Shown here: positions 45,831-55,500 of the stretch, piece after piece
Layout of the letters: the number at the start of each line of letters is the position of its first letter
Position numbering within the stretch: position 1 is the stretch's first letter
Source: an uncultured Flavobacteriaceae bacterium
GTDB taxonomy: Bacteria > Bacteroidota > Bacteroidia > Flavobacteriales > Flavobacteriaceae
Length of the DNA stretch: 64,000 bases
Reading direction: 5' to 3'
NCBI GenBank assembly: GCA_913045325.1
Contig: CAJWPZ010000007.1
Coordinates: forward strand, 1-64,000
Made by a program: the position numbers and the translations under genes
The notes under the pieces: generated by a model
The model's database searches: none
Told to the model about the DNA's origin: nothing
Seen by the model: the letters and a program-made list of their open reading frames with translations, nothing else

Positions 45831-48449
45831 TTATAGGATATAATCTTTCACTTGTGCTAAGGCTATTGCAACACCTTCTGGTTTTGTTCCCCCTGCAGTG
45901 GCAAAAAATGGTTGCCCACCCCCTCCGCCTTGGATGTGTTTACCTAGTTCACGTACAATTTTACCAGCATCTAATCCTTTGCTTGAAACCAATTGTTTGT
46001 CTATATAACATGTAAGTAATGCTTTATTATTTGCCTTACTACCAAAGAGGATAAATAAATTATCAATCTCTCCTCCAAGCTCAAAGGCTAAGTCTTTGAG
46101 TCCAGCAGCGTCTAGATCTATTTCTTTGGTTAAAAAGTTTACACCATTTAACAGCACCACTTCATTTTTTAAATCTCCCTTTATATTTTTTGCCTTTTCT
46201 TTTAAGAGTTGAGCAACCTGTTTTTGAAGTGCACTATTTTGCTGCTGCATACTTGTTACAGCTTTTACAGGATCTTGTGCATTATTTAATGATTTTTGAA
46301 GCGCCGAGAAAGCAGCACTTCTGTCAATAAAATATTGTTTGGCAGCATCACCGGTAATTGCCTCAATACGGCGTATACCACTGGCAACAGCACCCTCACT
46401 AGTAATTATAAAATGCCAAATACTACTGGTGTTAGATACATGTGTACCCCCGCACAATTCCATAGAGTTTCCAAATTTTATGGTACGAACTGCATCTGCA
46501 TATTTCTCTCCAAAGAGTGCAATAGCACCTTGGTCTATGGCTTGTTGGTATGGAATGTTTCTTTTTTCTTCTAAAGGCAATTCTTCTTTTATACGTGCAT
46601 TTACAAAATCTTGAACCTCAAGAATTTCTTGATCGGTTAGTTTACTGAAATGCGAAAAATCAAAACGCAAAGAACCGCTATGCACCATCGATCCTTTTTG
46701 CTCTACATGTGTTCCAAGAACTTTACGAAGTGCTTGATGCAACAGGTGGGTTGCAGAATGATTGGATGCAGATCTAGAACGTTGCTTGATATCTACAACA
46801 GCCTTAAAGCTCTCTTGCGGCTTTCTTGGTAGGTTTTTTGAAAAATGAACAATCAAGTTGTTTTCTTTCTTGGTATCTACAATATAAACAACTTCTCCAT
46901 TGCTAGCCTCAAGGTATCCTTTGTCTCCAACCTGGCCCCCACCCTCTGGATAAAAAGGAGTAATATTAAATACTAGTTGGTACATTTCTCCATCTTTCTT
47001 GCTGGCTACCTTGCGGTATTTTACAATTTTTACAGTGGTTTGCAAGGTGTCATAACCAACAAATTCTTCTTGGGTATCTTGGGCAAGTTCTACCCAGTCT
47101 CCAGTTGCTATTTTGGTAGCAGAGCGTGATCTGTCCTTTTGCTTTTTAAGCGCAGCCTCAAATTCTTTTTGATCAAGATCATACCCACGCTCTCTAAGTA
47201 TTAACGCCGTTAAATCTATAGGGAACCCAAAGGTGTCATATAGTTCAAAGGCTTTTACTCCAGAGATTGTTTTGCTATCTGCATTTTCTATAACGGTATC
47301 AAGTAGCACCAGGCCTTGATCTAGGGTGCGCAAAAAAGAAGTTTCTTCTTCTTTAATAACATTGGTTATTAAATTCTTTTCTTTTTTTAATTCTGGAAAA
47401 GCGCCGCCCATTTGTTTTATAAGGGTGTCTACCAGCTTATAGATAAAAGGCTCTTTGGTGTTTAAAAACGTAAAACCATAGCGTACCGCTCGGCGTAAAA
47501 TTCTTCTAATTACATATCCAGCACCTGTATTACTTGGTAATTGCCCATCTGCAATAGAAAATGCAACCGCCCTTAGGTGATCACTAATAACACGCACCGC
47601 AATATCTACCTTTTGATCTGTACCATAGGCTACACATCTGGTTACCGCTTCTATTTCTCTAATAATGGGTTTAAAAACATCGGTATCGTAATTGCTGTTT
47701 ACTCCTTGTAATACCATGCACAAACGCTCAAAGCCCATACCGGTATCTATGTGCTGGTTGGGTAAAATCTCTAGAGAAGCATCTGCCTTACGGTTGTATT
47801 GCATAAATACCAAGTTCCATATTTCAACCACTTGCGGGTGGTCCATATTAACAAGGGTCTTGCCATCTACAGCAGCTTTCTCCTCGGGTGTTCTTATATC
47901 TACATGAATTTCACTACAAGGGCCGCAGGGTCCTTGAGCGCCCATTTCCCAGAAATTATCGTCCTTGTTACCCATCAGTATTCTATCTTCAGAGATAAAC
48001 TCTTTCCAGATATCATAGGCCTGGGAATCCATATCTAGATTATCTGCGTCATCACTTCCCTGGAAAACAGTAACGTATAAAATGTCTTTGTCTATCTTAT
48101 AAACCTCGGTTAACAGCTCCCAAGCCCATGCAATAGCGTCTTTTTTAAAGTAGTCTCCAAAACTCCAGTTACCTAGCATTTCAAATAAAGTATGGTGATA
48201 GGTATCATACCCTACCTCTTCCAAATCATTGTGTTTACCACTTACACGCAAACACTTTTGAGAGTCTGTCAGGCGGTTATTTTTTGGGGTGGCATTTTCA
48301 AGGAAGTACTCTTTAAAAGGAGCCATCCCACTGTTCACGAACATAAGGGTAGGGTCATTCTTTAACACCATTGGTGCAGAGGCAACAATACTGTGTTTTT
48401 TACTTTCAAAGAAGTTTAAAAAAGTAGCGCGAATTTCTTGAGATTTCAT
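45831..48449 (-). CDS. alaS: Alanine-tRNA ligase
   Basis: Class II synthetase of 872 residues. The catalytic domain occupies the N-terminal half, the editing domain has the zinc motif HSATHLLH and ELCGGTHV, and the C-terminal DHHA1 domain ends with [14 protein letters not shown]. Length and order are normal. It shares its upstream region with the divergent M23 peptidase gene. Confidence 0.97.
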   Translation of the reverse strand: MKSQEIRATFLNFFESKKHSIVASAPMVLKNDPTLMFVNSGMAPFKEYFLENATPKNNRLTDSQKCLRVSGKHNDLEEVGYDTYHHTLFEMLGNWSFGDYFKKDAIAWAWELLTEVYKIDKDILYVTVFQGSDDADNLDMDSQAYDIWKEFISEDRILMGNKDDNFWEMGAQGPCGPCSEIHVDIRTPEEKAAVDGKTLVNMDHPQVVEIWNLVFMQYNRKADASLEILPNQHIDTGMGFERLCMVLQGVNSNYDTDVFKPIIREIEAVTRCVAYGTDQKVDIAVRVISDHLRAVAFSIADGQLPSNTGAGYVIRRILRRAVRYGFTFLNTKEPFIYKLVDTLIKQMGGAFPELKKEKNLITNVIKEEETSFLRTLDQGLVLLDTVIENADSKTISGVKAFELYDTFGFPIDLTALILRERGYDLDQKEFEAALKKQKDRSRSATKIATGDWVELAQDTQEEFVGYDTLQTTVKIVKYRKVASKKDGEMYQLVFNITPFYPEGGGQVGDKGYLEASNGEVVYIVDTKKENNLIVHFSKNLPRKPQESFKAVVDIKQRSRSASNHSATHLLHQALRKVLGTHVEQKGSMVHSGSLRFDFSHFSKLTDQEILEVQDFVNARIKEELPLEEKRNIPYQQAIDQGAIALFGEKYADAVRTIKFGNSMELCGGTHVSNTSSIWHFIITSEGAVASGIRRIEAITGDAAKQYFIDRSAAFSALQKSLNNAQDPVKAVTSMQQQNSALQKQVAQLLKEKAKNIKGDLKNEVVLLNGVNFLTKEIDLDAAGLKDLAFELGGEIDNLFILFGSKANNKALLTCYIDKQLVSSKGLDAGKIVRELGKHIQGGGGGQPFFATAGGTKPEGVAIALAQVKDYIL

Positions 48450-48503
48450 AGGTGTCTTTTGTACTGAAATTTTAATTGAAAAGGCTATGCCAAAAACAAT
48501 TTC

Positions 48504-48511
48504 TATATTTG
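48504..48511 (+). promoter_or_regulatory. Probable -7 promoter element of the M23 peptidase gene
   Basis: TATATTTG matches TAnnTTTG; the ATG is about 60 bp downstream at 48571. A TTG about 25 bp upstream is a bit too far for consensus. Confidence 0.5.
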
Positions 48512-48514
48512 TAT

Positions 48515-48541
48515 AACGTTAGCAATACCAACGTTAGCAAT
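48515..48541. repeat. Tandem direct repeat between alaS and the M23 peptidase gene
   Basis: AACGTTAGCAAT occurs twice (48515-48526 and 48530-48541) with a 3-bp spacer, so the period is 15 bp. It lies just past the -7 element, in the predicted 5' leader of the peptidase gene. It may be an operator or chance. Confidence 0.6.
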
Positions 48542-48570
48542 TTAACAACAAAAATAAGTTTTTTTAATTT

Positions 48571-49548
48571 ATGAGTAAGGTAAAATATTACTATGATAGT
48601 GAAACATTATCATACCGGAAAATAGAGCATAAGAAAGGGCGCAAAACTGGGCTTTTTATTTTGAGTTTTATGGGTGTTTTACTCAGTGGGTTTTTATTGA
48701 TGCTCTTATTTCTAAACCTTCCAAACTTCGAAACTCCAAAAGAAAAAGAACTCAACAGGGAGTTAACCAATCTAGAATTTCAAGTAAAACTGCTGAATAA
48801 AAAAATGATTGAGGCAGAAACGGTATTAACAGAAATTGCAGAGCGTGACAACAATCTATACCGTGTTTATTTTGAAGCCAACCCTATCCCCCAGGAGCAA
48901 AGAAAAGCTGGTTTTGGAGGTGTAAATAGATACAAAGACTTGGAGGGCTTTGATAACTCAAAATTAATTATCTCTTCAAACAAGCGCATCGACATACTCA
49001 CCAAACAAATTGTTGTGCAGTCAAAATCTTTAGATGAAATTGCCGCTTTAGCCACAGAAAAAGAAGCGCTTTTAAAAAGTATTCCTGCCATACAACCTGT
49101 AAAAAACGAAGATTTAACTCGTATGGCTTCTGGATATGGGTATAGGACAGACCCCTTTACAAAGGCTAGAAAGTTTCATTTCGGTATGGACTTTACAGCA
49201 CCTCGCGGAACCCCCGTATATGCAAGTGGTGATGGTAGAGTTTCTAGGGTAGATAATAGAGCCTCTGGGTATGGAAAACACATACGAATTAAACATGGGT
49301 TTGGATATATGAGCCTGTATGCCCACCTGTATAAATACAATGTAAAAAGAGGACAAAGAGTAAAAAGAGGAGATTTAATTGGGTTTGTAGGAAGCACGGG
49401 GAGATCTGAGGCGCCACATTTGCATTATGAAGTTTTTAAAGATAAAAAACGCATCAACCCCATTAACTTTTACTACGGAAATCTTAGCCCTAAAGAATTT
49501 GCAGACATCCTTAAAAAGAGTCAACAAGAAAATCAATCACTAGATTAA
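48571..49548 (+). CDS. M23 family metallopeptidase, membrane anchored
   Basis: A 325-residue peptidoglycan endopeptidase-like protein. A short cytoplasmic tail precedes one membrane helix (about 26-50, GVLLSGFLLMLLFLNL), then a coiled coil (55-95), and a LytM/M23 domain in the C-terminal half with HFGMDF, the later HLHYE, and GSTGRSEAPHLH. The zinc ligands look intact. A MerR gene 19 bp downstream is probably in the same transcript. Confidence 0.92.
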   Translation: MSKVKYYYDSETLSYRKIEHKKGRKTGLFILSFMGVLLSGFLLMLLFLNLPNFETPKEKELNRELTNLEFQVKLLNKKMIEAETVLTEIAERDNNLYRVYFEANPIPQEQRKAGFGGVNRYKDLEGFDNSKLIISSNKRIDILTKQIVVQSKSLDEIAALATEKEALLKSIPAIQPVKNEDLTRMASGYGYRTDPFTKARKFHFGMDFTAPRGTPVYASGDGRVSRVDNRASGYGKHIRIKHGFGYMSLYAHLYKYNVKRGQRVKRGDLIGFVGSTGRSEAPHLHYEVFKDKKRINPINFYYGNLSPKEFADILKKSQQENQSLD

Positions 49549-49567
49549 AAGTTTATAAAAAAATTAC

Positions 49568-49897
49568 ATGCATATAAATCTTCCAGAAAAATTATATTAT
49601 GGTATTGGTGAAGTTGCCAAGGCCTTTGGGGTAAACACCTCTCTTATTAGGTTTTGGGAGAAGGAGTTTGATGTTTTGCAACCTAAAAAAAATGCCAAGG
49701 GAAACAGAAAATTCACCCCTAAAGACATTAAAAATCTTGAGCTGATTTACCATCTGGTAAAGCAGCGAGGCTTCACCCTAGAAGGGGCTAAAACCCACCT
49801 CAAAGAAAACAAAGGCAATACTTTAGAGAATTTTGATGTCATTCGCAAATTAGAAAGCGTGAAATCTGAGCTGCTTAAAATTAAGGAGCAATTATAA
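49568..49897 (+). CDS. MerR family transcriptional regulator
   Basis: A 109-residue protein with an N-terminal MerR winged helix-turn-helix (YYGIGEVAKAFGVNTSLIRFWE, in part) and a short helical tail. It lacks a separate effector domain. It follows the M23 peptidase, an order I believe is conserved in Flavobacteriia, and could control envelope genes. Targets are not visible here. Confidence 0.9.
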   Translation: MHINLPEKLYYGIGEVAKAFGVNTSLIRFWEKEFDVLQPKKNAKGNRKFTPKDIKNLELIYHLVKQRGFTLEGAKTHLKENKGNTLENFDVIRKLESVKSELLKIKEQL

Positions 49898-49966
49898 ACA
49901 AGAACTTCTATAGCGATAGCAAACTTCTTTTATTGCCTAGAATATCTTGTCGCTAAATCCATTAAA

Positions 49967-50008
49967 AAACAAAACCACCCAATCTCAAAAAGAGACAAGG
50001 TGGTTTTT
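49967..50008. terminator. Bidirectional terminator between merR and fasciclin genes
   Basis: AAAACCACC (49971-49979) pairs with GGTGGTTTT (49999-50007), with an inner TCTC/GAGA stem. A and T runs on both sides suit both converging genes. Confidence 0.8.
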
Positions 50009-50031
50009 GTGTACATTACCTTATGCTAATC

Positions 50032-50988
50032 CTATAATTGTGGTAACAATACTGTGTCTATTGCATGTATAACGCCATTTGCAGCTTGTACATTTGTTAC
50101 AATAACTTGGCTTGTTCTTCCATTTGGATCTGTAATTATTGCCGTTGTTGCGTCAATCTCTACTGCATCTCCAAGGGTAGCTACTGTTCCAGTCACTAAA
50201 TCTTCTGCACGAACATTAGCTCCTGCTACAACATGCGTATTAAGAGTTGCTGTTAAAATAGCTCCATCAACATCATCTATACCTGCAACACCTAACTCTG
50301 CGTATAAATCAGCAAATGCTTGATTGGTTGGAGCAAAAACTGTAAAAGGTGCTGGTGCAGTACCGTTGGCAGTGGTTAAAACACTTACGTAATCTGGTTG
50401 GTCTGCTCTTGTAAGAGCACCTACTAATTCAGAGAATGTTGCTGCGTCTGCTGCTGCAAAAGTTACAACACTTGGTAGAGTGATTACAGCATCTACAATG
50501 TGTATCACACCATTATCTGCAGAAACATCAGCAGTAGTTACACTAGAGATTCCGTTCAACATTACACCTTGTGTAGTGTTAACATACATACTTAGTGGCG
50601 CGTCAGCTTCACCGTTAAAAGTGGCAGAAGTATTGATATATCCTGTAGATAGGTCAGCTGCATTATTGATACCTCCTACTACATGGTTTAATAATGTACT
50701 AGCTAGCGCATCTACAGGTACATCTTCTAGAGTTGCAAACCCATTGGCAGTTAGAAAATCTGCAAATGCGTCATTGGTGGGAGCAAATACCGTGAAAGGT
50801 CCTTCAGAGACTAACACTGATGTTAAATTTGTAATTGCAAGTGCACTCCCTAGGGTGCTAAAATCTGGATTTCCTGCTACGATATCAACAATAGTATTTG
50901 TTTCTGCTGGAAGTGTTTGGTCATCATCACTACAAGACGTAAAAATAATTGCTAATGCTAAAAGGCTAGTTCTAAATAAATTTTTCAT
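50032..50988 (-). CDS. Lipoprotein with two fasciclin domains
   Basis: A 318-residue lipoprotein with lipobox FTSC (Cys19). Two FAS1 domains follow, each with FTVFAPTN and a later VIHxxD block (GVIHIVDAVI and GVIHAIDTVL). FAS1 domains mediate adhesion or matrix binding in other organisms; here an envelope or biofilm role is inferred. It is followed downstream by the terminator shared with merR. Confidence 0.92.
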   Translation of the reverse strand: MKNLFRTSLLALAIIFTSCSDDDQTLPAETNTIVDIVAGNPDFSTLGSALAITNLTSVLVSEGPFTVFAPTNDAFADFLTANGFATLEDVPVDALASTLLNHVVGGINNAADLSTGYINTSATFNGEADAPLSMYVNTTQGVMLNGISSVTTADVSADNGVIHIVDAVITLPSVVTFAAADAATFSELVGALTRADQPDYVSVLTTANGTAPAPFTVFAPTNQAFADLYAELGVAGIDDVDGAILTATLNTHVVAGANVRAEDLVTGTVATLGDAVEIDATTAIITDPNGRTSQVIVTNVQAANGVIHAIDTVLLPQL

Positions 50989-51239
50989 TTTTTTTGTTTT
51001 GATTAAGCTCGCAATGTAAGGACTGATTTTGGTTTGAATTGAATCTTTAGTTTCATTTAGCTATAATTTAACTAAGGATGTTAAAGTTTTACAAAGAAAG
51101 TAGGGTAACAAAAAAATGTGTTTGTTTTTTAAGGAGATTTCTAATTATAAACATAAATAAGGATCGAGTAAATATATTAAGGTCTGTTTTTACAACTCAG
51201 CTTTTAAATAATACTATCTTTAAGGCTACAATAAATAGT

Positions 51240-51839
51240 ATGTTAGCACTAAAAATACACCCAAATCTAATAGAATGTGGCACAGATGAGGCAGGTCGCG
51301 GATGTCTTGCCGGCCCTGTTACTGCGGCTGCAGTAATCTTGCCCGATGATTTTACCCACCCGTTTCTTACAGACTCTAAACAACTCAGTGAAAAAAAAAG
51401 AATGGAGCTTAAACCTATTATTGAAGCTGCAGCTATAAGTTATGGTGTCTCTCATGTTATGATGGAAAAGATTGACCAAATAAATATATTAAACGCATCT
51501 ATTTTGGGTATGCACCAATCTATAGACAAGCTCACTACCCGTCCAGAATTTATAGCCATTGACGGAAACCGTTTTAAACCCTATCACAAAGTTAGGTATG
51601 AGTGTGTCGTTAAAGGAGATGGGAAATATCTGCACATTGCCGCTGCCTCTATACTAGCCAAAACAGCCAGAGATTTGTACATGGAGAAACTTCATGAGCA
51701 ATATCCAATGTATAACTGGAAGCAAAATAAAGGGTACCCAACCAAAGAACATAGAGCGGCTATTTTTAAATATGGGCCTTCTCCCTACCATCGTAAAAGT
51801 TTTAAACTACTACCAGATCAATTACGTCTAAATTTATAA
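51240..51839 (+). CDS. rnhB: Ribonuclease HII
   Basis: Removes ribonucleotides from DNA and RNA primers. The catalytic start [13 protein letters not shown] is near residue 14. The start MLALKIHPN at 51240 gives 199 residues, the usual size; the frame is open further upstream to 51078 but those residues do not look like the family. It lies 74 bp before the large lipoprotein gene, a neighbour pair that seems conserved in Flavobacteriia. Confidence 0.95.
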   Translation: MLALKIHPNLIECGTDEAGRGCLAGPVTAAAVILPDDFTHPFLTDSKQLSEKKRMELKPIIEAAAISYGVSHVMMEKIDQINILNASILGMHQSIDKLTTRPEFIAIDGNRFKPYHKVRYECVVKGDGKYLHIAAASILAKTARDLYMEKLHEQYPMYNWKQNKGYPTKEHRAAIFKYGPSPYHRKSFKLLPDQLRLNL

Positions 51840-51913
51840 AGGTGTTGAAAACCCTTCAATAAACAAAGACAACTATGCTCATATTTTAAGCAATCCTTTA
51901 TACTTTTGTATTT

Positions 51914-54307
51914 ATGACGTCTTTAAAAAGAATCGCCTTACTCTTTACAATTTCTCTACTAATGAGCAGCTGTGACTCTTATAAGTCATCGCAAAAATCT
52001 ATGCTTGATTTTATAGATCCTAGTTGTACATTAATTTATACCATTGATGATGTCTCACAGGTAGAGAAAGATCTCCAAGACAATGTACTTATTGGCGCAA
52101 TGAGCACCATAAAGTTGCAGCAAGTACTAAAAACAAATCCTTTTATTGGCAAACTACCCTCTAGCTCAGAAATAGTAATAGCAATGCCTGTGGCGCAAGA
52201 CTCCACAAACAATGTTTTGGTAATTGCCAAATTTCAAAAAACAAGGCCTCAGGATAGCTTAACAAAAAAAAGCCCTCCAAAAAAAGGGATTGTACTCTCT
52301 AGCTACTCTGAAGAGTCTATTTACCAGATGCAAGTTGGAGATTATATATTGTATTCTAGGTCAAAAAAATGGCTTGAAAAGGCCAAAATCCAAGAAGAAA
52401 ACCAGGATGAGGCCCTGGCTAAACTTATGGAATCAAACACTTTTAAGGGCATCAGTGTTTATTCCAAAAATAATGCCTTTTTGGGGTCTGAAGCTATTTT
52501 GAGCGCCTGGAACGGGCTTGATTTAACCCTAGTTTCTAAAGGCATACAAGGCTCTGGAATAGCTATGATACAAGATAGTTTGCAATTACTCTCTGTATTT
52601 AAAGGACAACAATCCCATGGGTTTTCTATGGCTAGCATGATTCCAAACACGGCCTTAAGAGGCCGCACTATAGGATACTCCGATGCTGAGCTTTTATACC
52701 AAAACATAAATATTTACAAAAAAGACAGCACACAGGTATTGCTCCCAGATGTGTTTGAAACCCTAAAAAGTATAGGGCAGGTCGTTTTAAATAACGGCGA
52801 AATAACCCTTATGGAGAGCCTTGATAGCCAATTATCTTTAGAGAGTTTGGCAAAGTACATTTCTGGTAGAGAAACCTACAGAGATGTGGCACTATACACC
52901 TTTAACGTTCCAAATTTAGTACACCATACCTTTAGCCCATTGTTACAAGAGTACCAAATTAATGTGCTTTTTAGTATAGACAACTATATCATTGGCGCCA
53001 GTACTATGGAAGTTGCCCAACAATACATCAATGCTATAGAAACCCGCAACACACTCTCTGAGGCCTCTTATTTTAAAAATGTAAGTGAGCAGTTACCTAC
53101 CACAAGTTCATTATTGGTTTTTGAACAGCAGCACACAGCAGGATTTTCTAACCAGGCAATGGGAGATTTGCCCACTAAGCAAATAGCCAATGATTTTCCT
53201 ATCGCTATTTTTCAATACAAGTATGACACCTCTTTTGCCCATATTAACTTTATAAACCACAAGGCTGGTAAAGAAGTTAAAAAAGCAAAAGGGGTGACTC
53301 AATTAGTCACTATTGATGTAGGGAAAACCATACTGGGTGATCCTCAATTTTTTACAAATCATAAAACAAATGAGAAAGAAATTGTAGTACAAGACATTGA
53401 AAACAAACTTCATTTATTTGCCTTAAGCGGTACCAAAATTTGGACAAAGGCTTTAGATAGCCCTATATTGGGAAGTATTAGTGAGATAGATCTGCTTGGC
53501 AATGGCAAAAAACAACTTGCATTTACCACCAAAAATAAATTGTATGTCTTGGATAGAAACGGGAAGCAAGTAGCACCTTTCCCTATTACCTTCAGGGATC
53601 AAATCACCCAACCTCTTGCTGTTTTTGACTATGATAACACCAAAAAATACAGGTTTGTTATCATTCAAGACAATGAGATAGTGATGCTTGATAAAAAGGG
53701 CAAAACGGTCAAGGGGTTTACCTTTAAAAAAGCAAAAAGTAGCATTATTGGTATGGCGCAGCACATACGACTTCAAAATAAAGATTATTTGCTATTTCAG
53801 CAAGAAAACGGGACCCTCTCCATACTCTCTAGAACCGGGAAAGAGCGTGTTAAAGTTTCAGAAAAATTAAATCTTACAGGGGCTCCTATTTTAAAGACAA
53901 GAACAAGTTTTGTTTTAGTGACAAAAGATAGTGAGCAAAAAACCATTTCACAATCTGGAAAAATAACAAGTAAAAAAATAAACACACCCAATGACTACTC
54001 CCTAAATATTGTAAGAGACAATACCATTTCACTGTCAGACAACCACCTAAGAGTAAACTCAAAACACATAGAACTTCCCTTTGGTATCTACACCAGCCCA
54101 AGGGTCTATTATGCCAATAAAAAAGGATACATAACCACTACAGAAACTCAAGAAAAAAAGACGTATTTGTACAACTTTGATGGAGCGCTGCTAAAAGGAT
54201 TTCCTGTATATGGAGCCAGTAGCGCAAGGATTATTGCCACAAAGAAAAACGTGTTTGTTCTAACAAAAGAGGATGACACAAAGTGTATTGTATACCAAAT
54301 TAAATAA
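51914..54307 (+). CDS. Large lipoprotein of unknown function
   Basis: A 797-residue protein with lipobox MSSC (Cys20). Residues about 30-450 have no motif I can name and read as alpha/beta. Residues about 455-797 contain repeated short strand pairs with D-x-x-G loops (VLDRNGKQVAPF, MLDKKGKTVKGF, ILSRTGKERV), like the blades of a PQQ-type propeller. It should face the periplasm or surface. It follows rnhB on the same strand and meets lipB with a 1-bp gap. A function is not given. Confidence 0.75.
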   Translation: MTSLKRIALLFTISLLMSSCDSYKSSQKSMLDFIDPSCTLIYTIDDVSQVEKDLQDNVLIGAMSTIKLQQVLKTNPFIGKLPSSSEIVIAMPVAQDSTNNVLVIAKFQKTRPQDSLTKKSPPKKGIVLSSYSEESIYQMQVGDYILYSRSKKWLEKAKIQEENQDEALAKLMESNTFKGISVYSKNNAFLGSEAILSAWNGLDLTLVSKGIQGSGIAMIQDSLQLLSVFKGQQSHGFSMASMIPNTALRGRTIGYSDAELLYQNINIYKKDSTQVLLPDVFETLKSIGQVVLNNGEITLMESLDSQLSLESLAKYISGRETYRDVALYTFNVPNLVHHTFSPLLQEYQINVLFSIDNYIIGASTMEVAQQYINAIETRNTLSEASYFKNVSEQLPTTSSLLVFEQQHTAGFSNQAMGDLPTKQIANDFPIAIFQYKYDTSFAHINFINHKAGKEVKKAKGVTQLVTIDVGKTILGDPQFFTNHKTNEKEIVVQDIENKLHLFALSGTKIWTKALDSPILGSISEIDLLGNGKKQLAFTTKNKLYVLDRNGKQVAPFPITFRDQITQPLAVFDYDNTKKYRFVIIQDNEIVMLDKKGKTVKGFTFKKAKSSIIGMAQHIRLQNKDYLLFQQENGTLSILSRTGKERVKVSEKLNLTGAPILKTRTSFVLVTKDSEQKTISQSGKITSKKINTPNDYSLNIVRDNTISLSDNHLRVNSKHIELPFGIYTSPRVYYANKKGYITTTETQEKKTYLYNFDGALLKGFPVYGASSARIIATKKNVFVLTKEDDTKCIVYQIK

Positions 54308-54308
54308 A

Positions 54309-55004
54309 CTACAGGTGGGCTTTAAAGAGTACTAAAAAATGTTTTAGTAGCGATGCCTTAACATCTTCCATTGACACCTGCTGCACTCCTAACTCTACAT
54401 TTAAAGACGTAACAGCTTTATCTTTAATGCCGCAAGGTATCATGTGGTCAAAATATCCTAGGTCTGCATTTACATTTAATGCAAAGCCGTGCATGGTAAC
54501 CCAGCGGCTAGCTCGGACACCCATGGCGCAAATTTTTCTGGCAAAAGGAGTACCTGGATCAAGCCAAACACCAGTTTCGCCCTCAGAGCGCTGTGCTTTA
54601 ATTCCGTATTGATCGAGGGTTAATATTACCATTTCTTCCAAAAGGCGTAAATACTTATGGATATCTGTAAAGAAATTTTCTAAATCCAAGATGGGGTAGC
54701 CCACAACTTGTCCTGGACCATGATAGGTAATATCTCCACCTCTATTTATTTTATAAAAGGTAGCGCCAATAGCCGCCAAAGTATCCTTGGGTATTAAAAG
54801 ATTATCCAGATCACCACTTTTACCAAGAGTATACACATGTGGGTGTTCTACAAACAAAAAATGGTTTGGAGTTTGCAATCCAGCAGCTTCTCTTCTATTT
54901 TTAATTTTTATATCAATTATAGCGGCAAAGAGACTTTCCTGGTACTGCCAAGTTTCTTTGTAGTCTTTAAGACCAAGGTCTTGTAATTGTAGTTGTTTGT
55001 TCAA
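54309..55004 (-). CDS. lipB: Octanoyltransferase LipB
   Basis: Transfers octanoyl from acyl carrier protein to lipoate-dependent enzymes. The motifs are RGGDITYHGPGQVVGYP and a catalytic Cys/Lys pair in IPCGIKDKAVTSL. The length of 231 residues is normal. It converges on the large lipoprotein gene. Confidence 0.96.
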   Translation of the reverse strand: MNKQLQLQDLGLKDYKETWQYQESLFAAIIDIKIKNRREAAGLQTPNHFLFVEHPHVYTLGKSGDLDNLLIPKDTLAAIGATFYKINRGGDITYHGPGQVVGYPILDLENFFTDIHKYLRLLEEMVILTLDQYGIKAQRSEGETGVWLDPGTPFARKICAMGVRASRWVTMHGFALNVNADLGYFDHMIPCGIKDKAVTSLNVELGVQQVSMEDVKASLLKHFLVLFKAHL

Positions 55005-55105
55005 GATATAGTAAGCTTCTAAGACACCTTTAATGGCGTGTTGTATGTGTTAGTGACACCTTAATAAATAACCTATGGCGCCTTTAGTACTGGTATTAAA
55101 CTTGG

Positions 55106-55264
55106 TTAGTTATCTGGGTTATTTAAAATTATAAGGGCCGCAATTACCCCAGGAATCCAACCCAAACAGGTTAAAATTAAAACAATTAATACAGAACCGC
55201 ACCCTTTATCAATTACGGCAAGGGGTGGGAATAAAATCGAAAGTACAACTCTCCAAAAACTCAT
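55106..55264 (-). CDS. YqaE/Pmp3 family small membrane protein
   Basis: A 52-residue protein, MSFWRVVLSILFPPLAVIDKG and onward, with two membrane helices and the family pattern FPPLAV...CLGWIPGVIAALII. Pmp3 proteins stabilise membrane potential under salt or cold stress in yeast and plants; the bacterial role is unclear. It is a lone gene downstream of nothing obvious on its strand, transcribed away from lysS. Confidence 0.85.
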   Translation of the reverse strand: MSFWRVVLSILFPPLAVIDKGCGSVLIVLILTCLGWIPGVIAALIILNNPDN

Positions 55265-55475
55265 AGGTAGTATTATGTTACAAAATTACAACTATTTATA
55301 ATATAGGTCTGCCCCTTTTTGTTTTGTTACAAGGGTTATAAATCTGTTTAGGTAAATTAGCTAAATAATTGATATAAATAACAAAATTAAAACCAGTATG
55401 TATCCCTTTTTGTTAGCTGCTGGGCAAGGAAACAAAATTTTGTAAAAATTTTAAGATTAAAATAGGGAAATAGGC

Positions 55476-55483
55476 TAATTTTG
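55476..55483 (+). promoter_or_regulatory. Probable -7 promoter element of lysS
   Basis: TAATTTTG matches TAnnTTTG and lies 17 bp before the ATG at 55501, so the leader would be only about 10 nt. A clear -33 TTG is not seen. Confidence 0.5.
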
Positions 55484-55500
55484 TAGTATAAATTAAGCAT

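Noticed and set aside
50480-51019. A 179-codon plus-strand frame opposite the fasciclin lipoprotein gene
   Set aside because: It lies entirely antisense to a gene with clear FAS1 repeats and a lipobox, its sequence is low in charged residues and has no motif, and codon bias of the real gene opens the opposite frame.
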